NCBI GenBank assembly: GCA_016763135.1
Contig: JAESUI010000143.1
Span: forward strand, 1 to 13,588
Origin: Flavobacteriales bacterium
GTDB taxonomy: Bacteria > Bacteroidota > Bacteroidia > Flavobacteriales_E > Vicingaceae
DNA length: 13,588 bases
Direction of reading: 5' to 3'
A program made the translations under genes and the position numbers. Position 1 is the first letter of the stretch; every line of letters starts with the position of its first letter. Positions 7,195 through 13,588 of this stretch are shown piece by piece. The notes under the pieces were generated by a model. That model worked only from the letters and a program-made list of their open reading frames with translations. It searched no databases and had not been told where the DNA came from.

Positions 7195-8409
7195 CTAAAT
7201 TCGTTTTACAGCTATTCTATGGCAAGCATTATTCAGGTAACCTTTTGGGTTCCAATTAGGCACAACCATAGGCTGCATTTCTCCATTACTGTCTATTGCT
7301 TTAGCCCAAATTTCATAATATCCCTTTTGAGGGAGGAATACTTTAATATTAAAATGTTGCCATGCATTTTTATTTACAGCTTCAGATAATTTGCATTTTT
7401 TCCATGTTACACCAAAATCTAATGAGACAGAAACATCTTTAATTGATAAATCTCCTGCCCACGCATGCCCCCTTACTTCAAAAATTTTCGTCCCTTTTAT
7501 TAACGCTCCTGTTTTAGGGTATGTTATTAAAGATTTTACAGGCATTTCTTCAATAATTTTCATATCCTCCACAGGAACTTTAGTTCCTGGAGCAACTGGG
7601 TATTTTGGAATTCTATATGAATAACCTCCCATTTTAGGTCCATCATGAATTTTATTTCGAACAACAATCTTACTTAACCATTTTCCCGATGTTGACGCAG
7701 GCCAACCTCCAAAAACTAACCTAAGCGGATAACCATTCATAACGGGTAAGTCTTCTCCATTAATTGCCCATGCGATTAAAGCTTCATCTTCTAGTGCTTT
7801 CTTGATCGGCACACCTCTTGAGATTACAACTTTTTCAAGATCTCCTGTTAGGTGGGTATCTTTTCCATAATAACCAATATAAACTGCATCAGATTTCATT
7901 CCTGCATCATTCAAAACATCTTTTAACCTTACCCCTGTCCATTTTGGGCAACCAACAGCTCCTAAATCCCATTGATTCCCTTTGGCTGGAGGACTAAATT
8001 CTTTCCTTCCATTACCTCCGCATTCCAATGTAAGCTGATAACTATAATGCTTAAATTTTGATTTTAATTCTTTAAGAGTATATGTTTTTTTCGTTTTAGT
8101 AGACTCCCCCTCAATGGTTAATGTCCAATTATTTACATCAATATTTTTGGGTATAATTCCATTGTTCCTTACAAAAAGTCTATCTGCTGGAGTTATTTTA
8201 TCGTCTAAAAGATGAGGAGGTGTTTCTGCATTCCATGGTTTAGGGTTTAAAATAATTAATTCTTCATGCTTACCTTGAATTGCTTTTATTGGATTTGTAT
8301 TAACGCTCTCTTTTGATTCTAAAGGGTTTTCTCCTACTACTATCTTAGCGCCAAAAAAAGCTGCGGCTGAGGCTATAATCGAAGATGAAATAAAATTTTT
8401 CCGATTCAT
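7195..8409 (-). CDS. Periplasmic sulfite dehydrogenase, molybdenum subunit (SorA-like)
   Basis: A 404-residue sulfite-oxidase-family enzyme expected to oxidise sulfite to sulfate in the periplasm with a molybdopterin cofactor. The N-terminus (NRKNFI plus a hydrophobic stretch to about residue 22) resembles a Tat signal with one of the twin arginines replaced by lysine. The oxidoreductase domain (about 50-255) contains FVRNNG (79-84), the Mo-ligand motif LECGGNGR with Cys130, and GYPLRLVFGGWPASTSGKWL (226-245). A C-terminal dimerisation domain of Mo-co_dimer type follows (about 285-404). The next gene encodes the expected cytochrome acceptor, the classic Sor pairing. Other members of the family, such as YedY/MsrP, act on methionine sulfoxide, but those lack this C-terminal domain. 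The start codon abuts the stop of the upstream barrel gene. Confidence 0.9.
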   Translation of the reverse strand: MNRKNFISSSIIASAAAFFGAKIVVGENPLESKESVNTNPIKAIQGKHEELIILNPKPWNAETPPHLLDDKITPADRLFVRNNGIIPKNIDVNNWTLTIEGESTKTKKTYTLKELKSKFKHYSYQLTLECGGNGRKEFSPPAKGNQWDLGAVGCPKWTGVRLKDVLNDAGMKSDAVYIGYYGKDTHLTGDLEKVVISRGVPIKKALEDEALIAWAINGEDLPVMNGYPLRLVFGGWPASTSGKWLSKIVVRNKIHDGPKMGGYSYRIPKYPVAPGTKVPVEDMKIIEEMPVKSLITYPKTGALIKGTKIFEVRGHAWAGDLSIKDVSVSLDFGVTWKKCKLSEAVNKNAWQHFNIKVFLPQKGYYEIWAKAIDSNGEMQPMVVPNWNPKGYLNNACHRIAVKRI

Positions 8410-9312
8410 TTAAAAACTGAATACTCTTGAGATGTTAAATCCTAATTTATACTCGCCATCTCCCCAATTACTTGTAGTGGACGGTATAAAATCGTTCTCT
8501 ATAATACCAGCAGAATTTGTAACGTTGATATGAAACACATGACCTCCTGTTTCAATTTCAACACCAACAGCTAAAGCATTATAGAAATTGTTTTCCGCAT
8601 CTCTAAACTCAGAAAAAGGCAAGAAATAATCTATTACAAAAGCCATTCTTTTAGTTATTTTAAAACGTCCAGCAAATCCTAAAGCAAAAATATCATTCTC
8701 ATCTACAGAACCATTAGATGGATGAAGAATCGTTTGGTCAACAAAATTACGATGTACAAATGTTGGTAAAATTTCTAATGAAATTGATCTATTTAGTTTA
8801 CAAGCAATAATTAATTGGTGAACATAAGACATTCTGTTAACCAACTCAAAAGTATCAGGACGAGAAACAGGCGAAATAGCAGCATTCACATAATATGCAG
8901 CAGAAATTGGCATTCCTCCCTTCTTTTGTTCTAAAAACCGAAATTTTGCATGAACATCTATGTGCTCATTCATCTTGCTTCTTCCCCAACCAATACTTAG
9001 CTTATCTGTTAATCCATAATCGAATGAAAATCGAATATTAGATGCATTTTCTAAACCATAAAGGGTATGCTTTCCTGTAGAACCATTTACATCCATATTA
9101 CCAAAACGATGCGTAATACTAAACTCCAATGTTCTCTTTTTTGTTGTCTGAATTGTTTGGGCATTAATTAGTTTAATTCCTTTAAATGTTGCCATTACTT
9201 TTTCAGGGGACGCCTCTGCTTCTGTCTCATCTTCCAACATGTCCATTAAATCATCCTGTGCAAATAAATTGACAGAAAACAACACCAACATTATAATTAA
9301 TAAGTTCTTCAT
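8410..9312 (-). CDS. DUF5777-like outer-membrane beta-barrel protein
   Basis: A 300-residue protein with a Sec signal peptide ending at FAQ-DD (cleavage near residue 19), an acidic linker (about 20-38) and then regularly alternating strands rich in aromatic and glycine residues. It ends in Phe (NISRVFSF), a common outer-membrane barrel terminus. The block LEFSITHRFG ... LYGLENASNIRFSFDYGLTD with SIGWGRS fits what I remember of DUF5777 proteins of Bacteroidota, which have no assigned function. It could be a small porin or a structural partner for the redox proteins encoded around it. It is 8 bp from the upstream YceI gene and directly abuts the sulfite dehydrogenase gene, so co-expression is likely. 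Confidence 0.8.
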   Translation of the reverse strand: MKNLLIIMLVLFSVNLFAQDDLMDMLEDETEAEASPEKVMATFKGIKLINAQTIQTTKKRTLEFSITHRFGNMDVNGSTGKHTLYGLENASNIRFSFDYGLTDKLSIGWGRSKMNEHIDVHAKFRFLEQKKGGMPISAAYYVNAAISPVSRPDTFELVNRMSYVHQLIIACKLNRSISLEILPTFVHRNFVDQTILHPSNGSVDENDIFALGFAGRFKITKRMAFVIDYFLPFSEFRDAENNFYNALAVGVEIETGGHVFHINVTNSAGIIENDFIPSTTSNWGDGEYKLGFNISRVFSF

Positions 9313-9320
9313 TCTTTAAT

Positions 9321-9866
9321 TTAATTTTTAAGTTCAAAATTTAAATTCACCTTAATTTTCACCTCTTCAGCAATTTTTTTTGTTACTACTTTCGGAATTC
9401 TGATTTTATGATCTGATAATTTAAGAACAAACTCACTCGTCACATTTATCTTCCCATCTTTAATCGTAATCACACCTTTTATTTCTCTTTCTTTTTCTAC
9501 TCCATGAAGGTTTAATTTGCCTTTTACTGTAACCTGATAAGTTCCATCTACAGAATAATCAATTTTCTCAACGATTTTACCTTTAAACATAGACACTTTA
9601 TACTTATCGCTTTCAATATAATTCTCATTGAAATGTTCCTCCATTAAAGGCTTCTCAAAATGGAAGCCAACATTAGTAACAATAAATGCTAATTCACCAT
9701 TTTTAGTATTTATTAACGCCTTAACTTTTTTATTAATTGCTTCAATATTTTCTAACGGTGTTTCTGAGAAAAAAGAAATTTCTCCAGAAGTTGCTTTGTA
9801 AAGATTTTGAGAAAATGAGAATTGAAACAATCCTACTAGGATTGATAGTAATATATATTTTTTCAT
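9321..9866 (-). CDS. YceI-like periplasmic lipocalin-fold protein
   Basis: A 181-residue exported protein: signal peptide to about residue 19 (FSFSQ-N), then a YceI-type domain with YKATSGEISFFSETPLE at the start, FEKPLMEEHFNENYIES in the middle and GTYQVTVKGKLNLHGVEKER with IKGVITIKDGKI towards the end. YceI proteins form an elongated lipocalin-like barrel that binds polyisoprenoid or quinone-like lipids. In Bacteroidota they are often found beside cytochromes and electron-transfer genes, as here. Its role in this set is unknown; carrying or protecting a lipid-soluble redox partner is one possibility. It lies 21 bp after the cytochrome lipoprotein gene and 8 bp before the barrel gene. Confidence 0.85.
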   Translation of the reverse strand: MKKYILLSILVGLFQFSFSQNLYKATSGEISFFSETPLENIEAINKKVKALINTKNGELAFIVTNVGFHFEKPLMEEHFNENYIESDKYKVSMFKGKIVEKIDYSVDGTYQVTVKGKLNLHGVEKEREIKGVITIKDGKINVTSEFVLKLSDHKIRIPKVVTKKIAEEVKIKVNLNFELKN

Positions 9867-9887
9867 ATCTATTTATTTTTTAATTAA

Positions 9888-10256
9888 TTATTGTGGAGCC
9901 CCTTGGTCTAACCACATTTGTAAGGTATCTTTTTCTGCAAGAGTTAAAAAACCAGATACTGATCCAGATGGAGGCATATTACCAAAGTCTAAAACTCTTT
10001 TCTGAATTAATTCATTAGAACCTGTAAAAGCACTTACTTCAGTATAAGTCGTTAGTGGCCAAAAAGATTGAGTTTGCCCAACAGCATGACATGCAATACA
10101 ATAGTTATCAAAATATTTCTTCGTATGATTATTATAAGTTATAGGTGTACCTGTAATAACAATAGGCGTTTCTGGATTTGGCAACTCCTCTTTATTATTT
10201 GCACAAGAAGTAATAATTAAAATTGCTGTTAATATTAAAATGTTTTTCATTTTCAA
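9888..10256 (-). CDS. Cytochrome c lipoprotein, monoheme
   Basis: A 122-residue small cytochrome with a lipoprotein signal (lipobox ITSC, lipidated Cys18), a short proline-rich tether (about 20-40) and a c-type domain. The heme motif is CIACH at 53-57, the probable axial ligand Met94 lies in GNMPPSG, and the C-terminus LQMWLDQGAP is typical of small envelope cytochromes. It should shuttle electrons at the membrane surface. Its place between the cupredoxin and YceI genes, with 6-bp and 21-bp gaps, argues for one transcription unit. Which partner it accepts electrons from is not readable from sequence. Confidence 0.88.
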   Translation of the reverse strand: MKMKNILILTAILIITSCANNKEELPNPETPIVITGTPITYNNHTKKYFDNYCIACHAVGQTQSFWPLTTYTEVSAFTGSNELIQKRVLDFGNMPPSGSVSGFLTLAEKDTLQMWLDQGAPQ

Positions 10257-10262
10257 TTAGTT

Positions 10263-10838
10263 TTATTCAACAATCAGTTTTTTAGTAACATCCCCTTCTT
10301 CAGTCGTTAGCTTTACAAAATATAAGCCAGAGCTTAACATTGATATATCTATTTTGTTTACCACTAATTTCGATTCTAATACTTTCTCTCCAGTTAATGA
10401 GTATATAGCAACATTAGCAATCGACTCATATCCTGTAAAAAACAAATCGTTTAAAGCTGGATTAGGATAAAAACCAATATTTTCTGTAACTATTTGATCT
10501 TCCACACCGGTAGGCATTTGTACAGTTACAGTGCCAGTCATATTAGGAGCATGAACATCGCATTGATAATTGTAGGTTCCAGCAATAGTAAACACAAAAG
10601 AATAAGTCCATCCTGACCCAATTGCATTTCCAAAAGATGCTGGGTTAGACGCGAAAGTTGCTTGAGTTCCATTTACATTATGTGTTCCCCCAACATTTGT
10701 CCACTCTACAGTGTCTCCAATGTTTATTGTAATGTTTGCAGAAGTAAAAGATCCTCCAGATGCAGTAACAGAGACTTTTGTCTGTGCTAATAGCATGCTT
10801 GAAATAAAAATTAAAATAATAAGTAAAGTGTTTTTCAT
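10263..10838 (-). CDS. Secreted plastocyanin-like cupredoxin with T9SS sorting domain
   Basis: A 191-residue protein with a Sec signal (cleavage near LLAQ-T, residue 19), a cupredoxin domain (about 20-108) and a T9SS type-A C-terminal domain (about 118-191). The type-1 copper ligands are visible as His53 (GGTHNV), then Cys93, His96 and Met100 in the block QCDVHAPNM. The tail has YPNP at 124-127, YSLTGEKV and GLYFVKL at 171-177, followed by a terminal KKLIVE. The protein should therefore be a blue-copper electron carrier moved across the outer membrane and attached to the cell surface or released. A copper-binding role without electron transfer is an alternative. It has its own candidate promoter (10871-10878) in the 71-bp gap before it and may also be read from the operon promoter. 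Confidence 0.9.
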   Translation of the reverse strand: MKNTLLIILIFISSMLLAQTKVSVTASGGSFTSANITINIGDTVEWTNVGGTHNVNGTQATFASNPASFGNAIGSGWTYSFVFTIAGTYNYQCDVHAPNMTGTVTVQMPTGVEDQIVTENIGFYPNPALNDLFFTGYESIANVAIYSLTGEKVLESKLVVNKIDISMLSSGLYFVKLTTEEGDVTKKLIVE

Positions 10839-10870
10839 AATTAATAATGTTTTTATGATTTATATCATAC

Positions 10871-10878
10871 CAAACTTA
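10871..10878 (-). promoter_or_regulatory. Internal promoter box TAAGTTTG before cupredoxin gene
   Basis: On the minus strand the bases read TAAGTTTG, an exact TAnnTTTG -7 box, 32 bases before the cupredoxin ATG. No TTG is seen at -33. The identical octamer precedes the AraC gene. A short dyad TATGAT-N4-ATCATA (10854-10869) lies between the box and the gene. Confidence 0.5.
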
Positions 10879-10909
10879 CTAATTTTCTTATTAATCTTTT
10901 ATAAAAAAA

Positions 10910-11749
10910 TTACCTTTTATTAATAACTAATTTCTCTACAACAACTCCATTATTACCGTTTATTTTAACAAAATAAACTCCAGATAGCAGCGATTCAATA
11001 TTAATTTTATCTTGAGGTTGATTAATTTCCATCACTTTTTTTCCGCTTAAATTATAAATCTCAATTCCATTTATTTTTTCAGTGTGTGAAATTTGAAAAT
11101 AATTTATTGCTGGATTAGGATAAATTTCTAATCTTGATACTACAATATTTTCATCAACACCTACCCCAGTATTCTCAGCGACATTAAGCGAAGTGGTATA
11201 TATATTATCTCCACTTGTAGACCCATTACTATTTGTAGAATTAAAAGCCCCATAAAACGTAACACTTCCTGTTCCTGCAACAGGAGCAATCCAGTCAAAC
11301 GACCATGAATTAGTACCAGAAGCAGCAGTTCCACCAGAATTATGGGTAGCAGCTTTATTGGCATTTACCAATTTAGTTCTAACTGCATCCGTAATTACAA
11401 TTGTTCCTATCTTTGTATTGCCTACATCTTTTTCAGCAGTAATTTCAAAACCAAATTTATTAATCGCATTTTGAACAATAGTGCCAGTGATAGTATAGGT
11501 CTGCCCAGGTACATAACCCGTAGCAAGACTCGGTGCTGTAATAGTTGCTACTCCTGCACCTGAATTTACAGTTCCTCCATGACAGCCTGTACAAGTCTGA
11601 CCATCTGCAGGCGAACTTGTTCTAGCCCCAGGAGAACCACTAGAAAATGCATAAACTGATTCATTGCCACCTGTTGAATAAGTTGTTGCAATTATTGCAA
11701 CAACAAAAAACAAGGTTAAGCCAATTAATGAGAGTATATTTTTTACCAT
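10910..11749 (-). CDS. Secreted heme-c protein, choice-of-anchor-V-like, T9SS tail
   Basis: A 279-residue exported protein and first gene of the operon. An N-terminal hydrophobic segment (about residues 4-23) precedes a GARTSSPADGQTCTGCH segment with a heme-c motif CTGCH at 53-57. A beta-rich domain (about 65-190; TYTITGTIVQ, FGFEITAEK, ATHNSGG with His136, WSFDWIAP, VTFYGAFN) has the pattern of the choice-of-anchor V/reelin-like domain found in surface proteins. A T9SS type-A sorting domain ends it: YPNP at 210-213, GVYFVKI at 257-263 and KLVINK near the end. The heme and the tail together imply a cytochrome presented outside the outer membrane. Heme attachment is inferred from the CxxCH motif only; a single CxxCH can occasionally be a metal site instead. 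The family name is from memory. Confidence 0.85.
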   Translation of the reverse strand: MVKNILSLIGLTLFFVVAIIATTYSTGGNESVYAFSSGSPGARTSSPADGQTCTGCHGGTVNSGAGVATITAPSLATGYVPGQTYTITGTIVQNAINKFGFEITAEKDVGNTKIGTIVITDAVRTKLVNANKAATHNSGGTAASGTNSWSFDWIAPVAGTGSVTFYGAFNSTNSNGSTSGDNIYTTSLNVAENTGVGVDENIVVSRLEIYPNPAINYFQISHTEKINGIEIYNLSGKKVMEINQPQDKINIESLLSGVYFVKINGNNGVVVEKLVINKR

Positions 11750-11779
11750 AATTTATTTTTACATGTTAATATCTACCTA

Positions 11780-11807
11780 CAAATATACAATCATTATCCA
11801 TTTCCAA
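11780..11807 (-). promoter_or_regulatory. Promoter of the redox/sulfur operon
   Basis: On the minus strand a TTG inside TTTTGG (11805-11807) and a TATATTTG box (11780-11787) are separated by 17 bases, a complete Bacteroidota -33/-7 promoter. The leader to the ATG at 11749 would be about 24 bases. This is the best promoter in the window. Confidence 0.7.
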
Positions 11808-11826
11808 AACAGGACAAATCAAAACA
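11805..11826. repeat. Direct repeat CAAAACA, candidate operator
   Basis: CAAAACA occurs at 11805-11811 and again at 11820-11826, a 15-bp period, overlapping and just upstream of the -33 element. AraC-family regulators commonly bind direct repeats here. A 7-bp inverted repeat (11793-11799 with 11833-11839) surrounds it. The sequence is AT-rich, so chance occurrence is possible. Confidence 0.35.
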
Positions 11827-11838
11827 ACATTAGGATAA

Positions 11839-12696
11839 TTATTTTTCAAGTACTTTTTTACGATAAGAAAGAGGTGTAAATCCTGAATGATTCTTAAAAA
11901 ATCGAGAAAAATACGAAGGATCTTCAAACCCTAATTGGAAAGCAATTTCTTTAACAGAATCTGATGAAAATTGTAATATTCTTTTTGCTTCTAAAATAGT
12001 TTTTTCATTTATAAAATCACTCACACTTTTATTATACTTTTCTTTAACAATTCTATTTAAATAAACAGAAGTAATCCCCATTTCCTGAGCATAAAAATTA
12101 ATTAAAGTCGCTGCATTATGGTTTTTTTCTACCAAGCCTAAAAACTGAGCAATTAATCTTTCTTTAGAGCCAATAGAAACTTTTTGGCTCCTAATATGTA
12201 AACGACTAGCTTTAATTAAGAAAACCTTTAAAAACATTAATATCACTTCATACTTTCTATTTTGATGCTCTTCATACTCAACACAAAGTAATTCCATAAC
12301 TGAAACCATCTCTTCGCATCTAACGTCATCAAATTCAACAATGGGGTTTTTATTCCAGTTTGACAATAAATCAACCCCTTCCAAAAAATTTTCACTTTCA
12401 TTATTAATGAAAAAAAGTTCTTTTTTAAACATACAAACATAACCCTTAGTAGCTTTTGTGATTTTTAAATAGTGAACATGATTGGGGGATATAAAATGAA
12501 TAGAATTTGGTTTAACTTCATATTCTTGATCATCTATAATATGAACCCCTCCTCCTTTTTCAAAAAATAAAAACTGATAATATTTATGTTGATGTGCAGA
12601 TGATTCATCATAATCTTGATGTGAAATATTTATTTTACGAACAATAAATAGCCAATTAGGAAGATTTTCATTCTCTATATCAACATTTCTAATCAT
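11839..12696 (-). CDS. AraC-family transcriptional regulator
   Basis: A 285-residue regulator. The N-terminal half is a cupin-like sensor (about residues 15-100) with a histidine-containing first strand (SAHQHKYYQFLFFEKG, 33-48) and PNSIHFISPNHVHY (63-76), the usual AraC arm-binding fold. The C-terminal 100 residues form the two helix-turn-helix motifs: about 196-217 (LINFYAQEMGITSVYLNRIVKE) and 245-268, with the family signature SVKEIAFQLGFEDPSYFSRFFK and GFTPLSYRK. It probably binds a small molecule and activates nearby promoters. It reads towards the redox operon, whose promoter starts 32 bp beyond its stop, so control of that operon is the natural guess. The ligand is unknown. The ATG follows a purine-rich stretch, and the box TAAGTTTG lies 29 bases upstream. 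Confidence 0.93.
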   Translation of the reverse strand: MIRNVDIENENLPNWLFIVRKINISHQDYDESSAHQHKYYQFLFFEKGGGVHIIDDQEYEVKPNSIHFISPNHVHYLKITKATKGYVCMFKKELFFINNESENFLEGVDLLSNWNKNPIVEFDDVRCEEMVSVMELLCVEYEEHQNRKYEVILMFLKVFLIKASRLHIRSQKVSIGSKERLIAQFLGLVEKNHNAATLINFYAQEMGITSVYLNRIVKEKYNKSVSDFINEKTILEAKRILQFSSDSVKEIAFQLGFEDPSYFSRFFKNHSGFTPLSYRKKVLEK

Positions 12697-12725
12697 TTAT
12701 TCTTCCTACTCCTTTTTTTGCCTTT

Positions 12726-12733
12726 CAAACTTA
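12726..12733 (-). promoter_or_regulatory. AraC gene promoter box TAAGTTTG
   Basis: An exact TAnnTTTG box on the minus strand, 29 bases before the regulator ATG, giving a leader of roughly 20-25 bases. There is no evident TTG at -33, which may indicate activator dependence or a weak promoter. Confidence 0.5.
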
Positions 12734-12758
12734 ACGAATAATATATACTTTTACGTCT

Positions 12759-12766
12759 TAATTTTG
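12759..12766 (+). promoter_or_regulatory. Acyl-CoA dehydrogenase promoter box TAATTTTG
   Basis: An exact TAnnTTTG box ending 14 bases before the ATG at 12781, so the leader would be only about 6-10 bases. No -33 TTG is visible. It is back to back with the AraC box within the 84-bp divergent spacer. Confidence 0.5.
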
Positions 12767-12780
12767 AACCAGAATAAAAT

Positions 12781-13588
12781 GGCAGACGATAGATTTGAAG
12801 CTCCCGATTATTACCTAATGGATGAGCTTTTAACAGAAGAACATATATTAATACGAGATACTGTAAGAGCATGGGTAAAAAAAGAAGTCTCTCCCATTAT
12901 TGAAGAATATGCCCAAAAAGCAGAGTTTCCTTCTCAAATTATACCTGGCTTAGGAGAAGTTGGTGGTTTTGGACCATATATTCCAACTGAATACGGTGGT
13001 GCAGGATTAGACCAAATTTCCTATGGATTAATTACGCAAGAACTAGAAAGGTGTGATTCTGGAATACGCTCAGTTTCGTCTGTTCAGAGCTCGTTAGTAA
13101 TGTATCCTATATGGAAATACGGCAATGAAGAACAACGTAAAAAATGGTTGCCTAAATTAGCTACTGGAGAATTTATAGGTTGTTTCGGATTAACAGAACC
13201 AGATCATGGGTCTAATCCGAGTGGAATGATTACCAACTTTAAAGATATGGGTGACCATTACTTATTAAATGGCGCTAAAATGTGGATTACAAATTCGCCT
13301 ATTGCAGATGTTGCAGTAGTTTGGGCAAAAAATGAAGAAGGAAGAATACATGGATTATTAGTAGAAAAAGGAATGGAAGGTTTTACTGCTCCCGAAACAC
13401 ATGGAAAATGGTCCTTAAGAGCAAGTATTACTGGAGAGTTAGTATTTGATAATGTAAAAATCCCTAAAGAAAATCTCTTACCTGGAAAATCAGGACTAGG
13501 CGCACCCCTTGGTTGTTTAGATTCTGCTCGTTTTGGTATTGCTTGGGGAGCAGTTGGTGCAGCAATGGATTGTTATGATTCTGCCTTA
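12781..13588 (+). CDS. gcdH: Glutaryl-CoA dehydrogenase-like acyl-CoA dehydrogenase (partial)
   Basis: The first 269 codons of a gene that runs past the window end; translated by hand from the ATG at 12781. It is an FAD-dependent acyl-CoA dehydrogenase. The best match by motif is glutaryl-CoA dehydrogenase, which converts glutaryl-CoA to crotonyl-CoA in lysine and tryptophan breakdown. Evidence: CDSGIRSVSSVQSSLVMYPI (residues 92-111), GCFGLTEPDHGSNPSGM, LNGAKMWITNSPIADVAVVWAK, LLVEKGMEGF, GKWSLRASITGELVFDNV and ARFGIAWGAVGAA near the edge. The SLRAS and RS-x-x-SVQSSLVM blocks are particularly GCDH-like. The catalytic glutamate lies beyond the window. It diverges from the AraC gene; there is no sign that it belongs to the redox operon. 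Another short-chain acyl-CoA dehydrogenase is less likely. Confidence 0.9.

Noticed and set aside
10711..10923. Plus-strand frame of 70 codons over the cupredoxin start and its promoter region
   Set aside because: Overlaps a strongly supported gene and its promoter, with no motif or promoter of its own.
11161..11563. Additional frames on both strands within the heme-c/T9SS gene
   Set aside because: Low-complexity by-products of the Ser/Thr/Gly-rich coding sequence.
4922..11749. A Sox thiosulfate-oxidation or dissimilatory sulfite-reductase system
   Set aside because: No SoxYZ, SoxB, SoxAX or Dsr motifs; only a SorAB-like pair and a rhodanese are present.
1..13588. CRISPR array, tRNA/rRNA genes, insertion sequence or prophage
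   Set aside because: No regularly spaced repeats, no cloverleaf-like or rRNA sequences recognised by eye, and no transposase, integrase or phage protein among the frames.

Overview
The window comes from an AT-rich member of the Bacteroidota, most likely a Flavobacteriales-type bacterium. The evidence is the TAnnTTTG promoter boxes in front of several genes, the near absence of Shine-Dalgarno sequences, two proteins with type IX secretion (T9SS) C-terminal sorting domains (YPNP ... GLYFVK/GVYFVK), and a DUF5777-type outer-membrane barrel. Genus-level placement is not possible from the sequence alone. No tRNA, rRNA, CRISPR array, transposase or phage gene was seen.

Left part (1-1035): a perfect 16-bp palindrome at the window edge, an orphan Sec-exported lipoprotein (83-679), and a 356-bp gene-free stretch. 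That stretch holds a large imperfect inverted repeat (687-862), a small diverged palindrome-like repeat (891-918), two tandem hairpins (933-986) and the rnpA promoter (1019-1026). The lipoprotein plus its repeats look like an inserted cassette.

Housekeeping block on the plus strand (1036-4925): rnpA (RNase P protein), yidD (overlapping rnpA by 20 bp), a ctpA-like S41 protease with signal peptide and PDZ domain, and an O-antigen ligase/polymerase-family membrane protein with a TTG start. The last gene converges on the next cluster, and the two stop codons share one TTAA.

Redox/sulfur island on the minus strand (11749 down to 4922): eight tightly packed genes behind a good promoter at 11780-11807. 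In transcription order they are a secreted heme-c protein with a choice-of-anchor-V-like domain and T9SS tail, a secreted cupredoxin with T9SS tail, a cytochrome c lipoprotein, a YceI-like protein, a DUF5777-like barrel, a molybdenum sulfite-oxidase-family enzyme, its membrane-anchored cytochrome c partner, and an unusual fusion of a tandem rhodanese to a fatty-acid-hydroxylase membrane domain. My reading is that sulfite, possibly released from thiosulfate or another sulfane donor by the rhodanese part, is oxidised in the periplasm, with electrons passed to c-type cytochromes. The copper and heme proteins exported by T9SS extend the redox set to the cell surface. The chemistry of the sulfite dehydrogenase pair is well supported by motifs; the rest of the scheme is inference.

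Right part: an AraC-family regulator (11839-12696) reads in the same direction just upstream of the island and is its likely local regulator. Divergent from it, a glutaryl-CoA-dehydrogenase-like gene begins at 12781 and runs off the window.
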